A DNA stretch of 64,000 nt, taken from positions 414,011-478,010 of the forward strand of contig NZ_SWJG01000004.1 of the NCBI RefSeq assembly GCF_005870035.1. Reading direction: 5' to 3'. The position numbers were made by a program, and so were the translations under genes. Position 1 is the first letter of the stretch. Every line of letters begins with the position of its first letter. The DNA is from Spirosoma lacussanchae (GTDB taxonomy: Bacteria > Bacteroidota > Bacteroidia > Cytophagales > Spirosomataceae). Under the pieces are notes generated by a model. That model was not told the origin of the DNA. It saw nothing but the letters and a program-made list of their open reading frames with translations, and ran no database searches. Of the stretch, positions 47,009-55,964 are shown in pieces.

Positions 47009-49437
47009 TACAGGTTGCCCTTCGTTTTGATGCGGCTGGCATCGGTGCCGGTTTCGCGCTCACGGGCCGATTTGATGTCGTTACTCCCGAAACGGTAGGC
47101 GAACCGGAGACTTACCCGCCGACTTTCCCACTTCCTGTCGATCACAAACTGCTGGGGACTGGCCGGGTCGAGGCTGAAATTGGCCGATTGTTTCCAGCGC
47201 ATGGTGTTCAGCACGTCGTCGACGCTAAGGGTGAGCTTACCCCGGCCTGCCCAGACTTTTTTCTGAACGCTTAGGTTAATTGCTCCGAGTCCTCCAATCC
47301 GGTATACCGTCTGCGTGGTGGGTGCGCTCCAGAAACCTGACACCTGGGTTGACCAGACCGGCGATAGCGTGAATGCGTGCTGCATGTAGCCATCAAAGGC
47401 AAAGGCGCGCTGGTCAAACGGTTCGCTGACCGACAGGTTGCCCCGAAAGCGATTCCAGGTAGCCCCGGCATAGACGTACCCATTCCACCACTTGGTTATG
47501 GGTAGCGGGGTACTAAACGAGACGTTCAGCGCATCTGTCCGGCCCACGTTGGCAACGGTCTGATAACCCGTGATGCCCTCCTGGCGAATCACATCCGTCG
47601 CGAAATCGTTAGTCTGGCTGTAAGCGATTTTTACCGTCGTCGCCCACTTATACGTGTAACTCAGTTCGGCATTATGCGTGTAGGACGGACGGAGGTATGG
47701 ATTACCGCGCTGGCTGGTATAGGGGTCCAGCTGGTAGATAAACGGATTCAGATCCTGGTAGTTGGGTCGACCAATCCGTCGGCCGTAATTGACCGAAAAG
47801 AGGCTTTTCTCCGTCGCCTGGTACTGCACAAAAGCCGTCGGAAACAGATTCAGGTAGGTGGTATCGGGTCGCTCCAGGCTGCCCGACGAGCGTAAATCCG
47901 TAGACCGCCCCCGCACCGTGGCGTGTTCAGCGCGCAGACCCGTCTGTACCGCCCATTTCTTGCCGAACGACCGGTTCAGCGATGTGTACACCGCGCTGAC
48001 GATCTCGCGATAAGTAAAGCGATTCGTGCGGTTGATATCAGGCGTATTCTCCGGTCCCGAGAAGACCAACAGTTCGTTATCCGTGGCTACGTCGGTATGT
48101 TTGACGCCGGTTTCCAGTTTCAGGCGCTGGGCTTTCCATTCTTTTTCCAGATCTGCTTTCAGCGTAACAATCGTAATACCGGTACTGGCATCGAACCGGT
48201 TTTGCCGACGAAACAGCGGCTCCCGATTGGCGTTCACATAATCGCTGATGATGGTACTGGGCGATACGTTACTGAAGCGGGTCAGGTCGGCGTCCAGATT
48301 GACGACCAGGCCCAGCGTGTCGGTATAGCGGTAATTGAAGGCACCATTGACCCGGCTAAACCGGCTCGGGTTGTTGACCTGGTTGGCCACGCTGGAATCC
48401 GGGCGGCTCTGGTTGCTAAGTATATCGGTTGTCGTGTAGGTACCGAACCGGTTCGATGCCGTATTGCCCGAAATAATCAGCCCCAGGGTATGACGACTAC
48501 CGATAAAGTAATCGGCACCGGTTTTATAGACAAGCGCCCGGGTTCCGTCCGAGTCGTACCCACGCTGCCGAAACTGGAGCCCCCCCGCCGTCCGATCCAG
48601 TCGAACATTCGTGATCTGAAAGTTGTCGGTCCCCGAGAGGTTTCCGAACAGGTTCAGCCGTTTGGTCCGGTAGTTCAGATCGACGGCTGCGTTGGCCCGG
48701 TGGTGGTCGCTTTGCCCGTAGCCACCCGACGCATTCCCATTCAGTCCCAGGCTTTTGTCGCGCCGAAATTTGATATTGATGATACCGGCCCCACCCTGCG
48801 CATCGTACCGCGCCGACGGATTGGTGATCAACTCAATTTTTTCGATGGTCGACGCGGGCGTTGACTTGAGCAGGTTAGCCAGATCTGTGGCCGATAGGTT
48901 CGTTGGTTTTCCATCAATGAAGACGGTAGCCCCCTGCTTACCCGCCATTCTGACGTTGTCGTTCGGATCGATCACAACCCCGGGGGCCTGTTGCAGTAAC
49001 TCATAAGCCGTTTTCCCCTGAGCCGTAGCGTCAGCCGCTACGTTGAGTACCGTTTTGTCGGTCTGCTGTTCGATATACGGTTTCTGAGCACGCACCGTCA
49101 CGGTTGTCAGGGTCTGGCTGAGCGGCCGAAACGTAAGCGTGTCTACCGCTGTCGGCTGTCCGGTCTGCACCTGTATGATCCGGCTCGTTACGGTGTTCAT
49201 ACCAACCAGCGACGCCTGAATACGGTAGCTGCCGTCGGCTACGTTTTTAAACACGTACAGTCCCTGTTCGTCGGCCACCGTGCCCCCGGCAAAGCTGGAA
49301 TCGGCAGTGCGCATGAGTTTCAGGGCGGCAAAGGAAGCCGGCTGGGCATTCGAATCCCGAATGACACCCGTTAAAGTTTGGGCAACGGCCGGTACGGATA
49401 GAACGGCCAGAACGATGAGATAGAGATAGCGTGCCAT
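47008..49437 (-). CDS. Outer-membrane beta-barrel receptor (TonB-dependent type)
   Basis: An 809-residue protein. The signal peptide (about residues 1-19, cleaved after AVA) is followed by a CarboxypepD_reg-like domain (TLTGVIRDSNAQPASFAALKL). A plug-like region follows, with APGVVIDPNDNVRMAGKQGATVFIDGKPTNL and IEKIELITNPSARYDAQGGAGIINI. A long beta-barrel of alternating aromatic strands makes up the rest. This matches the outer-membrane beta-barrel family related to TonB receptors. No SusD partner is next to it. Upstream (49538) lies a 22-bp tandem repeat; downstream is the secreted-protein/AraC run. Confidence 0.92.
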   Translation of the reverse strand: MARYLYLIVLAVLSVPAVAQTLTGVIRDSNAQPASFAALKLMRTADSSFAGGTVADEQGLYVFKNVADGSYRIQASLVGMNTVTSRIIQVQTGQPTAVDTLTFRPLSQTLTTVTVRAQKPYIEQQTDKTVLNVAADATAQGKTAYELLQQAPGVVIDPNDNVRMAGKQGATVFIDGKPTNLSATDLANLLKSTPASTIEKIELITNPSARYDAQGGAGIINIKFRRDKSLGLNGNASGGYGQSDHHRANAAVDLNYRTKRLNLFGNLSGTDNFQITNVRLDRTAGGLQFRQRGYDSDGTRALVYKTGADYFIGSRHTLGLIISGNTASNRFGTYTTTDILSNQSRPDSSVANQVNNPSRFSRVNGAFNYRYTDTLGLVVNLDADLTRFSNVSPSTIISDYVNANREPLFRRQNRFDASTGITIVTLKADLEKEWKAQRLKLETGVKHTDVATDNELLVFSGPENTPDINRTNRFTYREIVSAVYTSLNRSFGKKWAVQTGLRAEHATVRGRSTDLRSSGSLERPDTTYLNLFPTAFVQYQATEKSLFSVNYGRRIGRPNYQDLNPFIYQLDPYTSQRGNPYLRPSYTHNAELSYTYKWATTVKIAYSQTNDFATDVIRQEGITGYQTVANVGRTDALNVSFSTPLPITKWWNGYVYAGATWNRFRGNLSVSEPFDQRAFAFDGYMQHAFTLSPVWSTQVSGFWSAPTTQTVYRIGGLGAINLSVQKKVWAGRGKLTLSVDDVLNTMRWKQSANFSLDPASPQQFVIDRKWESRRVSLRFAYRFGSNDIKSARERETGTDASRIKTKGNL

Positions 49438-49537
49438 GAGCTTGGGGCTCAGCGGTTGGGGGGTCGACGTTGACCGACATACTGCGCTGAACGATGGCTC
49501 AAAGGTGGCTGGCGACAGGCTCCGTATCGACTCAGGA

Positions 49538-49579
49538 ATAATTTGAGACGCGTCAGGTTATAATTTGAGACGCGTCAGG
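49538..49579. repeat. Two tandem 20-bp repeats upstream of the receptor gene
   Basis: ATAATTTGAGACGCGTCAGG occurs twice (49538-49557 and 49560-49579), with a 22-base period, about 100-140 bases before the receptor ATG at 49437. A 22-base period places both sites on nearly the same helix face, as a dimeric regulator site would. An operator is possible but unproven. Confidence 0.7.
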
Positions 49580-49649
49580 CGGGTTTATGAACCCGTAGTC
49601 CGTAGTTCGGCAACAGTTTTTGCGGTAGCGGCACTACTATTAACAAACG

Positions 49650-49696
49650 GGGCAAGCTATCCCGGCAGTTGTTTATTCCTACCCGATAGCTTGCCC
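49650..49696 (-). terminator. Terminator of pepT
   Basis: GGGCAAGCTATC and GATAGCTTGCCC (49650-49661, 49685-49696) form a 12-bp stem with a 23-base loop. The minus strand then reads GTTTGTTAA. It ends the pepT transcript 23 bases past its stop. Confidence 0.8.
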
Positions 49697-49718
49697 TGCT
49701 TAAGTATGTATGCACAAA

Positions 49719-50981
49719 TCAGGCCCGTTCCTCCCAAACCCGGGCTACGTTGACAATCACCTCTACCGCCTTCTGCATATCCTGAACCGATACCCACTCC
49801 TGCCGCGAATGAAACGCATGTTCACCAGCGAAGATGTTCGGACAGGGCAGCCCCATGAATGATAGTCGCGAGCCATCCGTACCGCCCCGGATGCTTCGGC
49901 GCCTGGCCGATAAGCCCGCCCGGCGGATAGCTTCGAGCGCATTATCGACAACCGCCGGGTGCAGATCCAGCACTTCTTTCATATTCCGGTATTGCTGCTT
50001 GACGACAAAATCGGCTTTGGAGCCGGGATAACTAACCAGCACATCGTTGAGCTGGTTTTGCAGGTACGTTTCCTTCTCGTGCAGACCGGCTTCGGTAAAG
50101 TCGCGGATAATAAACTCCAGCACCGCCTGATCCTGGTTACCCTCCAGCCGGGTGGGGTGAACAAACCCGTCCTTCTCGTCGGTCGTTTCGGGCGACAGGG
50201 CTTCTTTGGGCAGGCTGGCCAGCAGGTCGGCCGCAATCTTCAGGGCGTTTTCGAGTTTGCCCTTCGCAAAGCCGGGGTGCGTACTGACGCCCTGAATCTG
50301 AATCCGGACCGCATCGGCCGAGAAGGTCTCATCTTCGAGCGTACCCAGGCTCTCACCATCGATGGTATAACCAAAATCAGCGTCCAGTTTTTGAATGTCT
50401 ACTTTTTCGGTGCCCCGTCCCACTTCTTCGTCGGGCGTGAACAGCAGCCGGATTCGACCGTGTTTGACCCCGGGGTGGGTAAGCAGGTAGTGGGCGGCAT
50501 CCATGATCTCGGCCACGCCCGCTTTGTTATCGGCCCCCAGCAGCGTCGTGCCGCTGGCGGTAATGATATCGTTCCCGATCTGATTCAGGAGATCCGGGTG
50601 ATCGGCAACCTGAATAACCTGCGCCGGATCGGCTGGGTTTACCCGGTCGGGTAAGCTAATGTCGTCACCGTTCCAGCGTTCGTGGATAATCGGCTTCACA
50701 CCAGCCCCCGTCACATCAGGCGACGTATCGACGTGCGAGCAGAAGCAGATCGTCGGCACGTTTGCTTTGTCGGTAGTAGCCGGGATGGTCGCGTATACGT
50801 AGCCCCATTCATCCATCTCGGCATCGGTAACGCCCATTTCCAGCAGCTCCTGAACCAGCAACCGGCTTAGGTCCTTCTGTTTTTCGGTACTGGGGTTGGT
50901 TGTCGATTGCGGGTCCGACTGGGTGTCGATCCGGACGTATCGCAGAAACCGGTCAACGGCAGTAAAGGTGTAGTTTTCCAT
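49719..50981 (-). CDS. pepT: Peptidase T (aminotripeptidase)
   Basis: A 420-residue M20 metallopeptidase that removes the N-terminal residue of tripeptides. Motifs are CFCSHVDTSPDVTG (metal His/Asp), LGADNKAGVAEIM (shared Asp), FTPDEEVGRGTEK (catalytic Glu pair), YTIDGESLG and FHSRQEWVSVQDM (last His). Active in the cytoplasm. It follows a MazG-like gene on the same strand by 49 bases and may share its transcript. Confidence 0.96.
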   Translation of the reverse strand: MENYTFTAVDRFLRYVRIDTQSDPQSTTNPSTEKQKDLSRLLVQELLEMGVTDAEMDEWGYVYATIPATTDKANVPTICFCSHVDTSPDVTGAGVKPIIHERWNGDDISLPDRVNPADPAQVIQVADHPDLLNQIGNDIITASGTTLLGADNKAGVAEIMDAAHYLLTHPGVKHGRIRLLFTPDEEVGRGTEKVDIQKLDADFGYTIDGESLGTLEDETFSADAVRIQIQGVSTHPGFAKGKLENALKIAADLLASLPKEALSPETTDEKDGFVHPTRLEGNQDQAVLEFIIRDFTEAGLHEKETYLQNQLNDVLVSYPGSKADFVVKQQYRNMKEVLDLHPAVVDNALEAIRRAGLSARRRSIRGGTDGSRLSFMGLPCPNIFAGEHAFHSRQEWVSVQDMQKAVEVIVNVARVWEERA

Positions 50982-51030
50982 AAAACATCGTGCGGTCTTA
51001 CCCTAATCCGGCAGGAGACGCCTGCCAGAC

Positions 51031-51501
51031 TTAGTGCGCGTTAACGATTGACAACAGATCGGCGGGTGAATAATTGACACTTTTGAGCGTCTTGTGGTCG
51101 GCGTCGCGATAGACCAGAAATTTACCGTCAGACTCCACGTAGTGGCAGGCAACTCCCTTGGCGGTGTACTGAGCCACGGTGGCTTCGGCCTCTTCTACAG
51201 TCAGGCAGGCTTTGCTCATGTTCGATCGTTGTACTTCGTCGAACAAGGCTTTGAACGAATGACCCAGCCCAAACTCCAGCACCGCTCCCGACAGCACATA
51301 CTGCAAATCGCAGAGTGCATCGGCTACCGCCACGATGTCGTTGGCATCGATCGCTTCCCTGAGTTCATCGAGTTCTTCGGCCAGCAGCGACACCCGCAGC
51401 TGGCAGCGGGCGGGCGACGGAATCTGGGGGGTTTCTAAAACGGGGGCATGAAAAGTACGGTGGAACTCGGCCACCTGATTCAGCGAATCGGGTTGTTGCA
51501 T
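51031..51501 (-). CDS. MazG-like/PRA-PH nucleotide pyrophosphohydrolase
   Basis: A 156-residue helical protein. LLAEELDELREAI provides the EExxE metal motif and IVAVADALCDLQYVL the D-containing second half. These are the marks of all-alpha NTP pyrophosphohydrolases that hydrolyse nucleoside triphosphates to monophosphates. The C-terminal 60 residues (about 95 on) are an unusual extension. Its start is 8 bases past the VWA gene's stop; the pair is probably translated from one mRNA. Confidence 0.8.
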   Translation of the reverse strand: MQQPDSLNQVAEFHRTFHAPVLETPQIPSPARCQLRVSLLAEELDELREAIDANDIVAVADALCDLQYVLSGAVLEFGLGHSFKALFDEVQRSNMSKACLTVEEAEATVAQYTAKGVACHYVESDGKFLVYRDADHKTLKSVNYSPADLLSIVNAH

Positions 51502-51509
51502 GAATGTAG

Positions 51510-52715
51510 TTAATCAGTAAACGTAATCTTAGGATTTTTCAGGCTTTTCATGGCCTGTTCGAGCCCGTTGAGCGAAAGCGGAAACATTCGGTTGCCCGAC
51601 CACTCCCGAATCAGGGCCGTACTATGGCTGTACTTCCAGTAGGCGGCCAGATTGGGGTTGAGCCAGACCAGATGCGGATATTGAGCCTTGAACCGATCGA
51701 GCCAGACAATACCGGCTTCTTCGTTATAATGCTCCACGCTACCCCTGGGGGTGGTTAGTTCATAGGGGGCCATGGACGCATCGCCTACAAAAATCACTTT
51801 GTACTGCCGGTTAAATGTATGAAGTACCTCCCAGGTCGGCACCCGCTCACGACGGCGCTGGTTATCTTTCCAGAGCGTTTCGTACACGCAGTTGTGAAAA
51901 TACAGAAACTCCAGGTGTTTGAACTGGTAACGGGCGGCCGAAAAAAGCTGCGAACACAGGTCGATGTGCTCGTCCATCGATCCGCCCACATCGAATAACA
52001 TCAGCACTTTAACCTGGTTTTTGCGCGAGGGCTGCATCCGTATGTCCAGATACCCGCCGTTGCGGCTCGTCCCGCTAATGGTGCCGTCAATATCCAGTTC
52101 ATCGTCCAGGCCCTCGCGGGTCAGAATGCGCAGCCGACGAAGCGCCATTTTCAGGTTCCGGGTGTTCAACTCGATCTGGTCGTCGAGGTTCCTGTATGCG
52201 CGCTGTTCCCATACCTTGGGCGCGGTTCGGTTACCTCCCGATGAATTCTTCTGATCGGGCGATTGGGGAGCGCCGTTTCCCGGCAGGCCCCTGTTCTCAT
52301 CGCCCCCTACTCCGCTCTGTCCGGGTTGTGTCCAGAACGTACTGGACTCGCCGGGCTGGTCCATCAGCTCGCGCAGCTGCTTCCAGAGTGCATCGATGCC
52401 CCCCGCCATTTCGAGCGCCTGCCGGTCGGCGTCAGTTAGCTGACTGTTCAGACCGTCGCGCAGCCAGTCGGGCAGTAACGGAGGTAGGCTGGCAGCCGGG
52501 GCCGATGGCTTAGCCGTTACATACTCGCCAAAAAGCCGGTCGAACAGGTCGAGGTGCTGTTCGTGCTTAACCAGGGTGGTTTTGCTCAGGTAGTAAAACT
52601 CTTCGATCGATGTACCACCCACCTGGCTCCGCATCACCGACAAAAGCGTCAGGTACTCCGGCAGGGTTACCGGCAGTGCGTGACGACGAAGGAGTAGAAA
52701 GAAGTCCAGAAACAT
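51510..52715 (-). CDS. VWA-domain protein (CoxE-like)
   Basis: A 401-residue cytoplasmic protein. The N-terminal 60 residues resemble CoxE (FLLLRRHALPVTLPEYLTLL). The C-terminal VWA domain has a MIDAS motif, LFDVGGSMDEHIDL, in the DxGxS form, so it should bind divalent metal. Between them is a Pro/Gly/Gln-rich linker (residues about 150-195) of likely disorder. It lies next to its usual partner, a MoxR ATPase, 85 bases upstream. MoxR/VWA pairs often act as maturation chaperones; no client enzyme is adjacent here. Confidence 0.88.
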   Translation of the reverse strand: MFLDFFLLLRRHALPVTLPEYLTLLSVMRSQVGGTSIEEFYYLSKTTLVKHEQHLDLFDRLFGEYVTAKPSAPAASLPPLLPDWLRDGLNSQLTDADRQALEMAGGIDALWKQLRELMDQPGESSTFWTQPGQSGVGGDENRGLPGNGAPQSPDQKNSSGGNRTAPKVWEQRAYRNLDDQIELNTRNLKMALRRLRILTREGLDDELDIDGTISGTSRNGGYLDIRMQPSRKNQVKVLMLFDVGGSMDEHIDLCSQLFSAARYQFKHLEFLYFHNCVYETLWKDNQRRRERVPTWEVLHTFNRQYKVIFVGDASMAPYELTTPRGSVEHYNEEAGIVWLDRFKAQYPHLVWLNPNLAAYWKYSHSTALIREWSGNRMFPLSLNGLEQAMKSLKNPKITFTD

Positions 52716-52800
52716 GCGGTTGTCTTGAATAGGCTCCCGTAACGAGCTGGTGGGCGCACTGGTTTTTCGGTCGCTACCGGCATACAAATCGGTTCCCGGA

Positions 52801-53649
52801 TCAATAAGGCCGGCCCCCTTTTCGGCGAAGGGCGGTCATCAGATCGGTATCCTGTTCGTTTTTCAGCAGGGCTCCCAGATACGGGGGCAGTTCGTTCAGG
52901 GCGTCGAGATCGTTCAGATCGTCGTGGGTAACGCCCGCCACCAGCAGCAGCCGTATCCAGTCGATCAGCTCACTGGTCGATGGTTTCTTTTTGAGCGCTC
53001 TCACATCCCGAATGCTGTAGAATACCGACATTGCTTTGGTCATCAGCTCCTGAGGCAGGTCGGGATAATGAACCCCCACAATCTGCTCCATCGTTTCGCG
53101 GTTTGGAAACCGGATAAAGTGGAAAAAACACCGGCGCAGAAACGCATCGGGCAGTTCTTTCTCGTTGTTGGAGGTGATGATAACGATAGGCCGGTGCCGG
53201 GCTTTGATGGTCTGCTGCAGCTCGTAGCAGTAAAACTCCATGCGGTCCAGTTCCAGCAGCAGATCGTTGGGAAACTCAATATCGGCCTTGTCGATTTCGT
53301 CAATCAGCAGTACCGCCTGCTCCTCCGACTCGAAAGCCTGCCAGAGCTTTCCTTTTCGGATGTAATGGGCGAGATCCCCTACCCGGTCCGATCCGTCGCC
53401 AAACTGTGAATCGCGCAACCGCGATACCGCATCGTACTCATACAGCCCCTGCTGGGCCGAGGTGGTCGACTTAACGTGCCAGGTATACAGCGGCTTACCC
53501 AACGACTGCGCAATCTCATAGGCCAGCAGGGTTTTGCCCGTTCCCGGTTCGCCTTTGATGAGCAATGGCTTCTGAAGCTGAACAGCCGCGTTGACCGCCA
53601 TGCTCAACTCGCGGGTGGCAACGTAGGTAGCGGTACCGGAAAAGGCCAT
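52801..53649 (-). CDS. MoxR-type AAA ATPase
   Basis: A 282-residue AAA protein. Walker A is KGEPGTGKTLLAYE (residues about 34-47), Walker B VLLIDEIDKAD, sensor 1 VIITSNNEKELPDAF, and the arginine finger region FLRRCFFHFIRFPNRE. It would remodel or activate a client with the VWA partner encoded next. It follows an acidic protein across a perfect 15-bp inverted repeat. Confidence 0.93.
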   Translation of the reverse strand: MAFSGTATYVATRELSMAVNAAVQLQKPLLIKGEPGTGKTLLAYEIAQSLGKPLYTWHVKSTTSAQQGLYEYDAVSRLRDSQFGDGSDRVGDLAHYIRKGKLWQAFESEEQAVLLIDEIDKADIEFPNDLLLELDRMEFYCYELQQTIKARHRPIVIITSNNEKELPDAFLRRCFFHFIRFPNRETMEQIVGVHYPDLPQELMTKAMSVFYSIRDVRALKKKPSTSELIDWIRLLLVAGVTHDDLNDLDALNELPPYLGALLKNEQDTDLMTALRRKGGRPY

Positions 53650-53670
53650 GAGTATGTGGGGTTCGGTGGG

Positions 53671-53723
53671 CAGGTATCGGTTCGCTCTGGTCAGCGGGTC
53701 TGAAAACGGCGAACCGATACCTG
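53671..53723. repeat. Perfect 15-bp inverted repeat upstream of the MoxR gene
   Basis: CAGGTATCGGTTCGC (53671-53685) and its complement (53709-53723) flank a 23-base loop. No U-tract follows on either strand. It lies between the acidic-protein stop and the MoxR start, so it could be an attenuator, operator or mRNA-stability hairpin. Confidence 0.8.
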
Positions 53724-53732
53724 TCCGTCAGG

Positions 53733-54293
53733 TTATTCTTCGCCCTCGCTCGTAAAGGAGTACAGGGTGTTGTCCAGATGCAGGGCGTTGGCTTTGTAGT
53801 TCCGTACGAACTCTTCGATAACCTCGTCGGTGATTTCTTCTACGTTCAGACAAACGTCCAGCGCAATACCATAATCCGTCTCGGTATCAATCTCTACATG
53901 TTCCTGAACTTTCACCGTTTCGGTTTCTTCGATTTCTTCGATGATTTCGGTCAGCGCCGTTTCGGCCTCCTCCTCCATCTCGGGCGAGATCGTGTAGCCA
54001 GCACTCCGATCTTCGGGTGGTACGTATTCCGGATAGGTCTTCCGCACCTGCTCTACGGCCATTTCGTACACCAGACTGCTATGGTGCAGCCGCAGGGTGT
54101 AGACCAGTGCATCATAAATCACCTCCTGGGCCTGATATTGACCAGGAAACTGAATATGAACACATTCGCCGGATTCCAGCACGTCCAGATCGTCGTCTTC
54201 AACGTAAATAAACGATTTGCCTTCCTGTTGGCACTCCTCTTTCAGCGCACTGATTTCTTCGGGGTCGTACCCTTCGTTCTTGTAGTTAGCCAT
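53733..54293 (-). CDS. Acidic hypothetical protein
   Basis: A 186-residue, very acidic protein, not recognised. It opens MANYKNEGYDPEEISALKEECQQEGKSF and contains a long Glu-rich, probably helical stretch (EMEEEAETALTEIIEEIEETE, about residues 130-150). No signal, membrane segment or catalytic motif is visible. A promoter box lies only 4 bases upstream of the ATG at 54293, so a leaderless mRNA is likely. It is the first gene of the MoxR/VWA/MazG-like/pepT run. Its acidity and co-occurrence suggest an accessory to that set, which is an inference. Confidence 0.7.
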   Translation of the reverse strand: MANYKNEGYDPEEISALKEECQQEGKSFIYVEDDDLDVLESGECVHIQFPGQYQAQEVIYDALVYTLRLHHSSLVYEMAVEQVRKTYPEYVPPEDRSAGYTISPEMEEEAETALTEIIEEIEETETVKVQEHVEIDTETDYGIALDVCLNVEEITDEVIEEFVRNYKANALHLDNTLYSFTSEGEE

Positions 54294-54297
54294 GCGG

Positions 54298-54305
54298 CAA
54301 AAGTA
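54298..54305 (-). promoter_or_regulatory. -7 box touching the start codon of the acidic protein gene
   Basis: TACTTTTG on the minus strand, an exact TAnnTTTG match whose last G is 4 bases from the ATG at 54293. This predicts a leaderless transcript. Confidence 0.55.
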
Positions 54306-54395
54306 AAACTTAATAGTGAGTAATGGATGAATCGACGGTGGCAGAAGCCGCCCGGCCGTCAATAAACCAGCCACTGGTCTGAGCGGGAGAATGGA

Positions 54396-55574
54396 TCAGG
54401 CTGGCAACGGTACGGTTTCAGTGGCCCAACCCGTGACGAGCGCTTGCGCAAAATCGATTGCCTGGTAAACGGACTTCAGATCGACAGCCTCTATGGTATC
54501 TTCGGGTTGATGAATGCGAGGCATTTGTCCCGACGGGTCCAGCGCACACAGCGCCACGACCGGTATCCGGTTTCTGACGAACCAGACGCTGTCGAAGTCG
54601 GCGGTATGCCACTCGCCCATCTGCACCCGCTCCCGAAAGGCATCGGTGTTGATCAGCTCGCGGGCTCGTTCTGTAGCCGGGTTGTCGTACCGGATAACCT
54701 CTATGGTTCCCGTCTGCTCCACGACGGTTAACTGCCCGGCCCCCAGCGTATCAAAATTGATGGCCAGCGTCTGCTTCCGGTTCCACGTACGTTTGTGAGC
54801 CTCCACGTAGTGATAGGCGCCAATCATGCCGGCTTCTTCGGCACTGGTCAGAACGACTTCAATAGCCAGATTGGGCAGGTGCTGCTGCCGAAGCTGTTCG
54901 GCGGTGACGAGGGCCGCAGCCACGCCCGTTGCGTTATCGCTGGCTCCGTTGGTATATCCCTTCAGCCAGTACCCCGCCGTACCAACCCCGGCCTGTATGA
55001 CAAAATAAGCCATGAGTGCGTAGCGAAGGTAGGTAACATAAGGTAGCCCGGTACCCATTGCCTCGGCGGTTGCCAGCATGGCGGCTATGACCATCAGCCC
55101 CAGCGAGACGATCAGCGACGTTCGGAAACCGGCCTGCTGTTTAGGGCCGTAGAGCAGGGAAACAGGCGCGGTATCGTAATGGGCCATCAAAATCACTTTT
55201 TTTGTATCGGCCGGGTCGGTCTGGGCGGGCCAGTGACCTATTACATTACGTGCTGTAAGCTGCCCTGGGAAGCGGGTAATAAACGAGTAGCGCCAGTTGA
55301 AATACCGCCAGGCCATCCATACAAAATACCAGACCAGACCTACCGCTACCCCGGTTACCGGTACCAGCGCCAGCCCGGTCAGGATACCGCCAATGATCCA
55401 GTATACAACCGTAACATACGTGCGGGGTGTCTGAAACGCTTCGGTGCGGACGCTGGCCCCCATCTCCGTTAGCTGCTCCTGTAACAGGCGGGCCGCTTCG
55501 GTTTCGTAATGAGTAGCCGCGCCCCGATGGGGTAAGCGTGTGAGGTCGCGCAGAAGAGCGTCGATCTGAATCAT
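54396..55574 (-). CDS. M28-family metallopeptidase with membrane helices
   Basis: A 392-residue protein. The metallopeptidase has the two-zinc motif set: LMAHYDTAP (HxD), GASDNATGVAAAL (bridging Asp), LTSAEEAGMIGAYHY (Glu pair), DFDSVW and the terminal His in RIHQPEDT. Hydrophobic helices interrupt the early part (VYWIIGGILTGLALVPVTGVAVGLVWYFVWM) and again mid-protein. It is likely an inner-membrane aminopeptidase facing one side; which side is not clear. The start at 55574 (MIQIDAL) is 10 bases past the hxlR stop. Confidence 0.88.
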   Translation of the reverse strand: MIQIDALLRDLTRLPHRGAATHYETEAARLLQEQLTEMGASVRTEAFQTPRTYVTVVYWIIGGILTGLALVPVTGVAVGLVWYFVWMAWRYFNWRYSFITRFPGQLTARNVIGHWPAQTDPADTKKVILMAHYDTAPVSLLYGPKQQAGFRTSLIVSLGLMVIAAMLATAEAMGTGLPYVTYLRYALMAYFVIQAGVGTAGYWLKGYTNGASDNATGVAAALVTAEQLRQQHLPNLAIEVVLTSAEEAGMIGAYHYVEAHKRTWNRKQTLAINFDTLGAGQLTVVEQTGTIEVIRYDNPATERARELINTDAFRERVQMGEWHTADFDSVWFVRNRIPVVALCALDPSGQMPRIHQPEDTIEAVDLKSVYQAIDFAQALVTGWATETVPLPA

Positions 55575-55584
55575 AAGAATTCGG

Positions 55585-55959
55585 TTAATGCTCGGGTTTT
55601 TGAAACACTTGGTCTGGGTCGATCCCGGCCTCACGCATGAGGCCCATACCGTACTGACGAATGGTGTCGATAACCGGAATAGCGCGCTGGCCTTTTTCGG
55701 TAAGCCGATACTCCACCTTGGGCGGCACAACCGGGTATACCGTCCTTGTTACGAAACCATGCGTCTCCAACTCCCGCAGTTGCGTGGTCAGCATCTTGTG
55801 GGAGATATGAGGCAGGTATTTTTTCAGATCACCATACCGCAGCACTGCTTTTTTGCTGAGCCGCCACAAAATCGGCATTTTCCAGGTTCCGCCAATCTGG
55901 TGCATGGCGTATTCGACCGGATTGTAATACACTCGGCCGTCGTCAACAAAGTCGGGCAT
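55585..55959 (-). CDS. HxlR-family transcriptional regulator lacking the redox cysteine
   Basis: A 124-residue winged-helix protein. The HxlR/DUF24 pattern is clear: NPVEYAMHQIGGTWKMPILWRL, YGDLKKYLPHISHKMLTTQLRELE, GFVTRTVYPVVPPKVEYRLTEKG. Many HxlR regulators sense quinones or aldehydes by a Cys at the position of Asn13 in YNPVEYA; here that Cys is replaced and no other Cys is present in the protein. It is divergent from the DJ-1/reductase/OsmC run and is a likely regulator of it (inference). Confidence 0.92.
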   Translation of the reverse strand: MPDFVDDGRVYYNPVEYAMHQIGGTWKMPILWRLSKKAVLRYGDLKKYLPHISHKMLTTQLRELETHGFVTRTVYPVVPPKVEYRLTEKGQRAIPVIDTIRQYGMGLMREAGIDPDQVFQKPEH

Positions 55960-55964
55960 ATCGG

